The position numbers were made by a program, and so were the translations under genes. Below the pieces are notes generated by a model. The model searched no databases. It was not told the DNA's origin and saw only the letters and a program-made list of their open reading frames with translations. From positions 124,001-188,000 of the forward strand of contig NZ_AP018291.1 of NCBI RefSeq assembly GCF_002368415.1: a stretch of 64,000 nucleotides of DNA, written 5' to 3'. How positions within the stretch are numbered: position 1 is the stretch's first letter; every line of letters starts with the position of its first letter. Source of the stretch: Calothrix sp. NIES-4105. Lineage in GTDB: Bacteria > Cyanobacteriota > Cyanobacteriia > Cyanobacteriales > Nostocaceae. This document shows positions 51,945 to 59,593 of this stretch, one piece after another.

Positions 51945-54554
51945 TTATAATTCAAATGATACAGTTCCATACATTGTAAATGGCGGCGCCGGGTCAATAT
52001 TATATCCATCAACTTCATAGTACTTTACATTAGAGATGTTTTTGAAGTTTAGTGCGAATCTATAATTATCACGACGATAGAAAATAGAAGCATCCGCGCG
52101 TAAGTAACTTGGAAGTTGAAATGAGTTTGGTAAGTCTACTTCTTGCTCTCCTACATAATATACCCCAACTCCTAACCCTAGTCCTCGTAAACCACCTCGT
52201 TGAAATTCGTAAGTTGTCCATAGTCCAGCACTATGCTCTGGAACTCCAAATAATCTATCGCCAACAGGTATGATATTATCTTTTGTGACTTCTCCATCAA
52301 TATAAGCGTAGTTGGCAATAATCTTCCAACCTGGCAAAACTTCCCCTGCAACATCTAATTCTATACCTCTGCTGCGTTGTTCTCCTGTTTGAATACTAAA
52401 TCGAGAGTCTACTAGGTCCGGTGTGAGTACGTTTTGCTTAGTAACTTGAAAGAATGCTAATGTTGCTAAAAGTTTATTATTAAGGAAATTTTGTTTTACA
52501 CCCACCTCAAATTGCTCGGTCTTTTGTGGTTCAAATTGTGCATTGGTTATACTTCGTGCTTGAAATTGTGGAGAGAATCCATTTGTCCAGTTAAAGTACA
52601 GAGAAGTTGTATCACTAGGTTGATATACAATTCCAACTCTCGGTGAAAAACGAGTATTTGATTGCTCGTTAACGATATCACCACTTACCCGGTCTTCGTT
52701 AGTGTAATCATTAAAATCTAAGCGACCACCTAATAATAGTTTTATATTGGGTTGTAGTTCAATCAAATTTTGTGCAAATAACCCAATATTCTCAGAAACA
52801 ACCCTGCGACCAAAAGGAGAAGCACCTTCTACAGGGGTGGGAGTTTCACCATATTGAGGGTTAAGTATATTTATTGGCAGTTCTAAGTCTGGTGCAAAAA
52901 GATAGTTAAATAAATTTCTAGCTAAATCTACTCCAAATAAAACATTATGACGTATTGAACCAGTGGCGAATTTACCGGATATTTCGTTTTGCAATGTCAA
53001 ATTTTCGTGTTCTTCGTCTGATGCATAAAACAAACGGTCAAGAGTGCGACGGTCATCTCGTAAAGAAACTGCTGATGCTTGCTTGGCATTGTTTAAATTG
53101 GCTTTTAGGATATTAAAACCTTGACGGAATTTCCAGTTATTACCAAATTTGTGTTCAATATTATACGTTAGCGAATTTAATGTTACATCACCATCTGCAA
53201 AATTTGGCTCTCCTAAAAATCGATTACGAGGCAGATTTAGTATTTCTGGTTCAATTGGAAAACCATTATCGAAAGTATAATTATATTTTTGATGCTCAAA
53301 CTCGAACGTTAATTTAGTATCTTTATTAATGCGGTATTCTAACACTGGCGAGATAAAAAAGCTTTCACTTTCAACAAAATCACGGAAGCTATCAGCTTTT
53401 TCATATGCAACATTCAAACGATACAAAAGCGACTTATCATCGTTTAATGGGCCTGTTATATCTAAAGTCGGACGTAAAAAGTTGTAACTTCCATAGGTAA
53501 AATTAGCTTGATAGAATGGTTGTTCTAAAGGCTTTTTAGTTGTAGTGTTGACAACTCCACTCCCACCTGCATACTGTGTAGGACTTCCACCATATAAAAC
53601 TGCTGCTGGTCCTTTAAGAATTTCTAACCGCTCAATATTGGCAACATCGCGCGGGCTAAAATAACCATAGTCAGGAAACCCATTACGTAGCGTTTCAAAA
53701 TTGGTTATAAATCCCCGCACACGAAACCCTAACGAAGATAATCCCCCATACCCCCGTTCTGGTTGTACACCACTCACGTTGTCAGCAAGCTCTGACAATC
53801 GTGTCACATTTCTATCTTCTATCACCTGACGTGGAATAACTTGAATTGACTGGGGAATATCTCGTAATGGTGCATCTGTACGAGTTGCTGTTGTTGCATC
53901 AGGTACAGTATATCCATCTTGCTGACCTGTCACTAATAATTCTATTGGTTCTTGACTTTGATTTGATGGTTTCTCCTGCGGTGCTGAACTACTGGGTTTA
54001 TTAATTTGAGGCGCCTGCGGTGTAGAATCAACGCTGGGTGTGACGACAAAAATTAAACCTGTATAGCTTTCATCAAGTTCGACCTTCGGTAAATTTGGTT
54101 CACCCTTAACTATGACGCGGATACTATTCGCATCTTGATTTACTACTGTTATCTCAGTAATCCCCGGTACTGGTTTTTCTTGGCTAAAAGAATCTCTATT
54201 AATTAATTTCAGTTGAGCATTAGGAATATCTGCGACAAAGTTATCTCCTACACTGTTGTTTATAACTTGTAGCTTATTAGATTCTGGAGTTTCTAATATT
54301 ACCTCTAATCCCTGAGAAGTTGGATTGATTTTAACTCCAGTGATTGGAATAACTTGACTCTGCTCAAGACGTTGTTGAGCTAACCACTCTCTTACATTAG
54401 TAAAAGAACGAGGAATATCTGAAATATTCGGAATTTCTGCTATTGGTTCAGAAGATATAGCTGTATCCTTGGTTACATTTGCCAAGGCTTTTTGTCCAAT
54501 TAGGACAATCATTACAGCTACTCCAGTATTTAATAGTAAATGCAACTTATTCAT
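51945..54554 (-). CDS. TonB-dependent siderophore-type receptor with AMIN domain
   Basis: The 869-aa outer-membrane receptor has a signal peptide and an AMIN domain (about residues 65-180) found in cyanobacterial siderophore receptors. A Pro/Ser linker, a plug (DIPQSIQVIPRQVIEDR, VERLEILKGPAAVLYG-like block IERLEILKGPAAVLYGG) and a 22-strand barrel ending in Leu follow. RGFITNFETLRNGF is like the ferrichrome/siderophore group. The start at the ATG at 54554 follows GAGGACTTA. It heads the uptake operon. Confidence 0.92.
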   Translation of the reverse strand: MNKLHLLLNTGVAVMIVLIGQKALANVTKDTAISSEPIAEIPNISDIPRSFTNVREWLAQQRLEQSQVIPITGVKINPTSQGLEVILETPESNKLQVINNSVGDNFVADIPNAQLKLINRDSFSQEKPVPGITEITVVNQDANSIRVIVKGEPNLPKVELDESYTGLIFVVTPSVDSTPQAPQINKPSSSAPQEKPSNQSQEPIELLVTGQQDGYTVPDATTATRTDAPLRDIPQSIQVIPRQVIEDRNVTRLSELADNVSGVQPERGYGGLSSLGFRVRGFITNFETLRNGFPDYGYFSPRDVANIERLEILKGPAAVLYGGSPTQYAGGSGVVNTTTKKPLEQPFYQANFTYGSYNFLRPTLDITGPLNDDKSLLYRLNVAYEKADSFRDFVESESFFISPVLEYRINKDTKLTFEFEHQKYNYTFDNGFPIEPEILNLPRNRFLGEPNFADGDVTLNSLTYNIEHKFGNNWKFRQGFNILKANLNNAKQASAVSLRDDRRTLDRLFYASDEEHENLTLQNEISGKFATGSIRHNVLFGVDLARNLFNYLFAPDLELPINILNPQYGETPTPVEGASPFGRRVVSENIGLFAQNLIELQPNIKLLLGGRLDFNDYTNEDRVSGDIVNEQSNTRFSPRVGIVYQPSDTTSLYFNWTNGFSPQFQARSITNAQFEPQKTEQFEVGVKQNFLNNKLLATLAFFQVTKQNVLTPDLVDSRFSIQTGEQRSRGIELDVAGEVLPGWKIIANYAYIDGEVTKDNIIPVGDRLFGVPEHSAGLWTTYEFQRGGLRGLGLGVGVYYVGEQEVDLPNSFQLPSYLRADASIFYRRDNYRFALNFKNISNVKYYEVDGYNIDPAPPFTMYGTVSFEL

Positions 54555-54627
54555 TAAGTCCTCACACCATAATTTCACCCAACACCAAATTGACAAATTA
54601 TACTAAGCATATACCAAATCAAACCAA

Positions 54628-54646
54628 AATGATATTTATAATCATT
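54628..54646. promoter_or_regulatory. Candidate Fur box
   Basis: AATGATATTTATAATCATT is an imperfect 19-bp dyad with AATGAT and ATCATT half-sites, 74 bp before the receptor start. It resembles the Fur consensus built of GATAAT units. Confidence 0.5.
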
Positions 54647-54761
54647 ATTAAAACTTGATTAAGTATTTATCGTTCTTTTGGGCGCCTCAGTTGTAATAAG
54701 TATTATGCCTTTGTTACAAAGCTGTCAAACGACGTTTGTCAAAGTTAATGTTTTAATCACA

Positions 54762-54829
54762 CTACCGAAATCTCTCTGAATAAAGCGCTTGAGCTAGTTT
54801 TCTTACTCCTTTAGCTATTCTCACACCTG
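54762..54829 (-). pseudogene. Fragment of a second binding-protein gene (3' end)
   Basis: The minus strand encodes PGVRIAKGVRKLAQALYSER and FR-stop, closely matching the end of the protein at 50783 (PGIRNIEGVKKLAQALYPER, FR-stop). Only the last 22 codons remain. Confidence 0.85.
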
Positions 54830-55018
54830 ACGTGCTGTTAAGTAATTATTGCTCTAATGTCAAAAAACAGGCTGTCATAGATATCGTTTCAGCTTCTCTG
54901 TGTTCTATAATCGAGGTTATGAGTCAAAAAATAGCCAGTTTTGACTGGCTAATAGTTTTGAATTTGATTAAATTTAAAAATGTTGACATAATTTATTACT
55001 TACTTAGCGAGTAATATA

Positions 55019-55122
55019 TATAGCAATCCTAAATCATTTGTAAAATCTGCACGCTGTATAAACCGTATTAATTCGGTCTCTACAAGGGTATAATTTTTTA
55101 CAAATAATGTAGAAATGCTATA
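55019..55122. mobile_element. MITE-like element, 104 bp
   Basis: About 27-bp imperfect terminal inverted repeats start with TATAGCAATCCTAAATCATT at 55019 and end with the related complement at 55096-55122. TA flanks are present on both sides, as for IS630/Tc1-type elements. Confidence 0.65.
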
Positions 55123-55259
55123 GTTAAATAATTGTATATTCATAAATATTTAGATTAAAAAAGCGTTATGATTTGACTGCTATTCCTTACCCAAAGCCAG
55201 TTTAAGATGCGTTTGCCCTGCCGTAGACATTTTGCTTTGTGTAAATAAATTTTACTTTA

Positions 55260-55475
55260 ATTATTACCCTCGATAGTCAGATTGCTCCCAATACCAGAAA
55301 TATTAACACCCCACGTCAAGTAATTGGAGTGGGAAATGTAGGACGCAAACAAGGTGAAGCTACTTATACTATTTACAACCCCAATGCAAACCACGTAGAA
55401 TTTCGGACTGTCCGCTATGGGGAAAGTAAAGGATTTGCTTTTCTAAAAAGTAAGCTAAAAGCTAGCCAAAAATAA
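55260..55475 (+). pseudogene. Unidentified gene fragment
   Basis: An open stretch without a start codon encodes RQVIGVGNVGRKQGEATYTI and VEFRTVRYGESKGFAFLKS before a stop. The composition looks like a real protein C-terminus. I do not recognise the family. Confidence 0.45.
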
Positions 55476-55512
55476 TTATGATACTTTTGAGAGTAATAAT
55501 TATTCTTAAAAT

Positions 55513-55629
55513 ATGTCGTCCGAAAATTCAACTGCTACTAGCACCATAACTCAACGTAAAGGGCGCCTGCGTCGCACCGAAACCCTGCGTCGAATGGTAC
55601 GGGAAACGAGCTTAACTATTTATTGTTAG
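55513..55629 (+). pseudogene. hemB N-terminal fragment (porphobilinogen synthase)
   Basis: The ATG at 55513 opens 38 codons containing RLRRTETLRRMVRETSLT, the N-terminal arm of HemB. The frame then stops where NDLIYPLFV should follow. HemB makes porphobilinogen, the precursor of heme, chlorophyll and cobalamin. Confidence 0.75.
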
Positions 55630-55699
55630 AACATTTTTATATTGCATGAAGACATAAGAGTGAATCGTGGATTATTGCGTTATTATGAGAATGATTCTA

Positions 55700-56083
55700 A
55701 TTATATTTAATTTTTATGAAAACTGTCAAGTCATTAGAATTGAGTGGTTGGGGAATACATGGTCAGTCCAATGTAGCGATGGGAACATGCATGAGTTTAG
55801 TAGAATTTGGTTAGCTACAGGTACTAGATTCGACGTAACGAGAGAACCATTGTTAGAAGAAGTTTTAGCAACTTACCCTATTCCTACCATCAATGGTTTG
55901 CCAGTGTTAGATAAGTGTTTGCGCTGGCAAGATTGCGAATTATTTATTATGGGTGGGTTAGCAGCGTTGCAAGTCGGGCCAACTGCACGCAACTTATCGG
56001 GTGCTTTGATGGCTTGTGAAAAAATAGTTCCAGCCATAATTAAACCAAATACTGTATTCTTGGATAACAGAAGCGTGTCGTAA
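55700..56083 (+). pseudogene. C-terminal fragment of a FAD-dependent oxidoreductase
   Basis: The segments WLATGTRFDVTREPLLEEVL and MGGLAALQVGPTARNLSGAL look like the C-terminal half of flavin NAD(P)-binding monooxygenase-like proteins. The N-terminal FAD site (GxGxxG) is absent and no ribosome site precedes the frame. It is part of a decayed stretch. Confidence 0.65.
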
Positions 56084-56474
56084 TAGTAAATTAGTGCTAC
56101 TAAATCAAGGTATAAAACATGTGCGCGTCTTCTGAGCGTGGTTTTAGTGTCAAACGAAATATTGACAAGCGCGTGGTAATAATAATTTAATTTATTAGTC
56201 AGTATATATCAAAATTTTACTATAGAAATTCCTCCAAGTAAAAATAGAGATGCAGTGTTTCTAGATGAAGAATTGCTGGGAGTACTACACTTTAAACAAG
56301 ATAAGGAAGCTCCAATCTAGTTTTATGATTATTATGTGGCTATATCCAAATAAACTATCCGCATTGCAGAAAGAAACTGTACGCTTATCGATTAACACTA
56401 CTTTAAGTAAAGGATGTAATACTCAAGGTTGGAAGCGTGTAAAAACTGGATATTATATCTGGGACATCTAATAT
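56084..56474. other. Decayed sequence
   Basis: Short coding-like pieces are visible, for example DAVFLDEELLGVLHFKQDKE at about 56250-56315, but they are interrupted by stops. No intact gene is present. Confidence 0.4.
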
Positions 56475-56505
56475 ATAGAGGCGCCTTTCTGATTGGCGCC
56501 TCTAT
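56475..56505 (-). terminator. Strong GC-rich hairpin terminator
   Basis: ATAGAGGCGCC (56475-56485) pairs perfectly with GGCGCCTCTAT (56495-56505) around a 9-nt loop. It lies 12 bp past the stop of the small minus-strand frame at 56517. Confidence 0.65.
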
Positions 56506-56516
56506 GCTATTGAGTT

Positions 56517-56624
56517 CTAGACTTTAGCAGTAACTTGAGGTTGGAAGCGTTCAAACGGATTGAAGCCAGGTTGAATTTGTGCGGAAAACTTGTTGCAGTG
56601 TGGTAACTTTACCATCTCATGCAT
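56517..56624 (-). CDS. Possible 35-aa protein downstream of the Rieske gene
   Basis: The ATG at 56624 opens MHEMVKLPHCNKFSAQIQPG and ends FQPQVTAKV. It lies 69 bp after the Rieske gene on the same strand and directly before a strong hairpin, so it could be a small co-transcribed protein. The Shine-Dalgarno is weak. It may equally be a remnant. Confidence 0.35.
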   Translation of the reverse strand: MHEMVKLPHCNKFSAQIQPGFNPFERFQPQVTAKV

Positions 56625-56692
56625 CTTAGCCCTTTTATTAAATTTCCTGTTTTACTAGGTTTTTCAGACTTCTGTCAGGCAGTCAGCCTTGA

Positions 56693-57139
56693 CTAAACAC
56701 GTCTGACCATAACTAGATTTTTTTCTATCTTGGTTTTGTAAGTTAATAATGGTTTTGTTGCAGGACCATTTTGAACTTTGCCATCCGATTTAAATTCCGA
56801 TGCATGACAGGGACATAAGAATATTTTTTCTTCAGTTTCCCAATCTACGGTGCAGCCAAGATGTGTACAAGTTGGATTTACCGCTATTATATTCTTGCTT
56901 TTTGATGTGCCAATTACTAGGACGGCGCCTAATGGAGACTTTTCTTTAAATATTTGACCAGCTTTATCTAACTCTGTTACCGTACCGATGTTAACCCAGT
57001 TTTCAGAATTAGATGGCTGTTTAAGCCTTGGCTTTGGTTTCGGCTTTGGTTTTGCGGCATAAGTTGTTGCAAACGCGATAGGTAAACAATTAACAAAGCA
57101 ACTGATACCGAATAATCTAATAAAATCACGACGGTTCAT
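56693..57139 (-). CDS. Rieske [2Fe-2S] protein
   Basis: The 148-aa exported protein has a twin-arginine-like start (MNRRDFIRLFG), a Lys-Pro repeat linker (KPKPKPKPR) and the two cluster boxes CTHLGC and CPCHASEF. It is shorter than PetC (about 180 aa) and lacks the usual long membrane anchor region, so it is a PetC-like auxiliary Rieske rather than the main cytochrome b6f subunit. A dead copy lies at 40468. Confidence 0.88.
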   Translation of the reverse strand: MNRRDFIRLFGISCFVNCLPIAFATTYAAKPKPKPKPRLKQPSNSENWVNIGTVTELDKAGQIFKEKSPLGAVLVIGTSKSKNIIAVNPTCTHLGCTVDWETEEKIFLCPCHASEFKSDGKVQNGPATKPLLTYKTKIEKNLVMVRRV

Positions 57140-57226
57140 AAAATACTCATTTTTTATTAATACTTAAATACTATAAATAGCGAGGTCATGAAGTGCAACT
57201 AACTTCGTCCCTCGCACCCATTGACT

Positions 57227-57616
57227 TTAGGGTAGACTATTCCGCATACGACGCAAGCAGTTTATCGACGCAACACAATCACAACCAAACATTGATACGG
57301 CAGCATCACTTTCATCATCTGTTACACCAAGTAAAGCTTTTTCATTATTTACATCAGCAGCATCAATTTCTGGTGCGCCTTTTTTCAAATGTGATAATTG
57401 TTGAGAATTAGCACAGAAGAACTTACCAAGTTTTGGATGTTTAGCACAAACTTTTTGACTTTGCGCTGACAATGGTTTGACAGTCACATCTGTACGCTCT
57501 ACTGGTTGCGGCTTAATTTGTTCGCTAGCCACAGTTGTTTTACTAGTCATCAGTAATGAACCTAGTGAAATAAATGCTACAGGCTTACTAGTCAACTTTG
57601 CAATCATTTTTTTCAT
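57227..57616 (-). CDS. Small secreted Cys-rich protein, GCDC family (copy 3)
   Basis: The 129-aa protein has a signal peptide and the family blocks CAKHPKLGKFFC and VTDDESDAAVSMFGCDC followed by VASINCLRRMRNS. The third Cys of the GCDCxxC motif is shifted by three residues (GCDCVASINC), unlike copies 1 and 2. It lies 87 bp upstream of the Rieske gene on the same strand, so it may be co-transcribed with it. Confidence 0.75.
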   Translation of the reverse strand: MKKMIAKLTSKPVAFISLGSLLMTSKTTVASEQIKPQPVERTDVTVKPLSAQSQKVCAKHPKLGKFFCANSQQLSHLKKGAPEIDAADVNNEKALLGVTDDESDAAVSMFGCDCVASINCLRRMRNSLP

Positions 57617-57806
57617 TTAATTCTCCGAGTAAATACATAAGTTAGTCTGATTTGCTGAATATGTAGCAGTAGACGATTAGTTACTAATTCAGTTCCAAAA
57701 CTAATCATGTATAACACACTTTTTATCATGCATCAAACTTGTAACTTATGCGACATAAATAATCAGAGAAGTTATTCCATCAATGTCTAACATGTAAATA
57801 GCATTT

Positions 57807-57911
57807 AGACTCTACTGTAATCTTCCCACTCCAAAATGCCTCCAATACTTTCTTCACTTCCCGATTTTTACTAATACGGATATATCCTAAAGTCGCTGTT
57901 TGAATCTTCAT
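57807..57911 (-). pseudogene. metE N-terminal fragment
   Basis: An ATG at 57911 opens MKIQTATLGYIRISKNREVK and continues to EAFWSGK, matching the start of MetE at 43392 (MRIQSATLGYPRIGKNREVK). The remaining 700 codons are missing. It lies downstream of riboswitch C in the same orientation. Confidence 0.9.
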
Positions 57912-58209
57912 TATTCGTCCTTCTAATGCCTATATATATGTGAGTTAACCAAAATACTTGCATCACAAATCTGTTACCAAGTACTGGCGCCCAACATTCC
58001 AATTCGTTATTTCCAATAACCAGCAACGCCGAATACTATCACGCCTGCTAAAACGCAATCAAAGAGAATGCTATGAATACAACCATCATAAAACGATGAT
58101 TATTCTCACGTCAACAATGATTGACTTGAACGCAATGCATCACAATTGACTCAAAGAATGATTCCCTTTGAATATTACCTCTAAATATGTAGCTAAGACT
58201 GAAAAATGT

Positions 58210-58257
58210 GCTGTTTGCACAAGTTATGCGAACAAAAACTGTATAATGCGGTTTCAT
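58210..58257 (-). pseudogene. DUF1636 remnant after riboswitch C
   Basis: The ATG at 58257 overlaps the hairpin and reads MKPHYTVFVRITCANS, related to MKAQHTVFVRTTC of the plus-strand copy. Similarity ends after 16 codons. Confidence 0.7.
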
Positions 58258-58272
58258 CTATGCCTCGTAGAT
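58256..58272 (-). promoter_or_regulatory. Shine-Dalgarno hairpin after riboswitch C
   Basis: Minus-strand ATCTA-CGAGGCA-TAGAT, whose 3' arm overlaps the ATG of the DUF1636 remnant. Confidence 0.6.
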
Positions 58273-58298
58273 TTTTGCTAATATGTACGTACTTGCTC

Positions 58299-58420
58299 TC
58301 GGCGGGCATTCTGACTAACAAGGTTGAAAAATTTTCCTTGATTACAGCTGCGGGACAGTGCCGGATTCACACCAAACTTTCCCCGTTACCTCTTGTGGCT
58401 GATTCCCACGAGAACCGAAT
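58299..58420 (-). ncRNA. Cobalamin riboswitch C
   Basis: The minus strand has GGTTCTCGTGG, AACGGGGAAAGTTTGGTG, CACTGTCCCGCAGCTGT and GTCAGAATGCCCGCC in order. It is almost identical to riboswitch B. Downstream are only fragments of DUF1636 and metE, so it is an orphan. Confidence 0.9.
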
Positions 58421-58507
58421 AGCATCAGCAAGCATAACACATTTTTTAATTTGTTTTTGTTCTTATAACTGAGAGTTAGGCACATATTGTGATAGTCTAA
58501 ATGAAGT

Positions 58508-58636
58508 ATCGGTTCTAGTGGAGATTAACCACTGGAGATAACGGGGAAAGTTCGGTGTAAATCCGTCGCTGTCCCGCAACTGTAATCTAGGAAAAGAAAT
58601 TTTTCTTAACCTCGTAAGTCAGAATGCCCGCCGATG
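58508..58636 (+). ncRNA. Cobalamin riboswitch D
   Basis: The plus strand has GGTTCTAGTGG, AACGGGGAAAGTTCGGTG, CGCTGTCCCGCAACTGT and GTCAGAATGCCCGCC. It is divergent from riboswitch C, with less than 100 bp between them. It precedes the broken DUF1636 copy, the uncharacterised gene at 58963 and cobW. Confidence 0.92.
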
Positions 58637-58656
58637 TTATACAAGTTGAGCTACAT

Positions 58657-58673
58657 ATCTACGAGGTATAGAT
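58657..58673 (+). promoter_or_regulatory. Shine-Dalgarno hairpin after riboswitch D
   Basis: ATCTA-CGAGGTA-TAGAT, overlapping the ATG at 58672. The covariant A-T pair, compared with G-C in copies A, B and E, supports a real stem. Confidence 0.65.
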
Positions 58674-58863
58674 GAAAGCACAGCATACAGTTTTTGTTCG
58701 TACTACTTGTCTAAGTAAATGGGAAAGTGGTGCGTGTCTAGGTAGTGGCGCCGATAAGCCGAAAAAACACTCAGAAAATTATAGTCTGACTTGCCATCGT
58801 GTAAAGCATCATAGAATGCACGAACAGAATATCCAAACAAGTAGCATTGTCTTGCGCGTTTGA
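58672..58863 (+). pseudogene. Broken DUF1636 gene after riboswitch D
   Basis: The 63-codon frame starts MKAQHTVFVRTTCLSKWESG, like the intact DUF1636 protein at 43444. After about residue 30 the register is lost and the central Cys cluster is missing. Confidence 0.8.
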
Positions 58864-58939
58864 TGTGCATCTTGATTTAACGCAGTATTGGAATCGTAAT
58901 TTGACGATAAAGCTGCAAAGTTGACGATGAACCGAATCA

Positions 58940-58956
58940 AAAATGATTATCATTTT
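58940..58956. promoter_or_regulatory. Candidate Fur/Zur-family box
   Basis: AAAATGATTATCATTTT is a perfect 8-1-8 palindrome, 7 bp before the ATG at 58963. It fits the hexamer pattern of Fur-family operators and could control the downstream gene and cobW. Confidence 0.55.
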
Positions 58957-58962
58957 GAATTT

Positions 58963-59421
58963 ATGATATCTGAAACACATACTCAAGATTGGCAGCAGGC
59001 GTTTATTGAGACTAATTTATTGGCAATTGGTTACAATGCTTGGTTGGGATATTTATCGGGTACGCGCGGCGCCGTGATATGTAGTACAAATTCTCCACAG
59101 TTGGGTTTTGCTGGAGAAACTTTTAAAGCTCACTTTGTTCCAAGAAATAACCTTGCACCTTTCCTAAATGCTTGGTTAGCGGCGCCTGATACTGTGTTAT
59201 TACAACGGCATTTTATGAATGCTCATATTATTGAAGCCGTTGACAACTGTAATCCATATGAAGACGTTGTGTTTTTATTAGAATATGGAGATAGAGTAGC
59301 ATTTTTTTATTTAACAAACTTACCAATTACTCCACCTCAATGTTACGAAATTGTATGCAGAGAATGGGAAGAATTCCAACCGATATCCACCCTCTCGACA
59401 GAAAAAATGCGGCAAGATTAA
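58963..59421 (+). CDS. Uncharacterised protein, cobW-associated (paralog of 40700)
   Basis: No known family is recognised. The 152-aa protein has TNLLAIGYNAWLGYLSGTRG, a central AWLAAPDTVLLQRHF and EAVDNCNPYEDVVF, and ends near PQCYEIVCREWEEF. It has no signal peptide or membrane helix. The ATG at 58963 was chosen because an upstream ATG (58921) would translate through the perfect palindrome at 58940. It lies behind riboswitch D, upstream of cobW by 172 bp. Its paralog follows metE, so both copies belong to B12-linked operons. Confidence 0.72.
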   Translation: MISETHTQDWQQAFIETNLLAIGYNAWLGYLSGTRGAVICSTNSPQLGFAGETFKAHFVPRNNLAPFLNAWLAAPDTVLLQRHFMNAHIIEAVDNCNPYEDVVFLLEYGDRVAFFYLTNLPITPPQCYEIVCREWEEFQPISTLSTEKMRQD

Positions 59422-59593
59422 TTACTGCTAGTTCTAGAATTAAACCAACGGCTAAAAGTCATTGGTTTATGCCTGTTGCTATGTATAAGTTTGTTGTATC
59501 AAAGCTGAAAATTTAGGCACAGCAGTCTTAATTCAATGACTTGAGTTGAAATTTACTTTCATATTGCTTCATCAATGTACAAACAACATTTAT

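Noticed and set aside
48981-54554. Firm assignment of the ABC/TonB operon as vitamin B12 uptake (btuFCD)
   Set aside because: Its position among B12 genes is suggestive, but it has no riboswitch, has a Fur-like box and a siderophore-type receptor, so the substrate is left open.
55667-56083. Intact 138-aa oxidoreductase
   Set aside because: The FAD-binding N-terminus is missing and the first 20 codons are unrelated AT-rich sequence.
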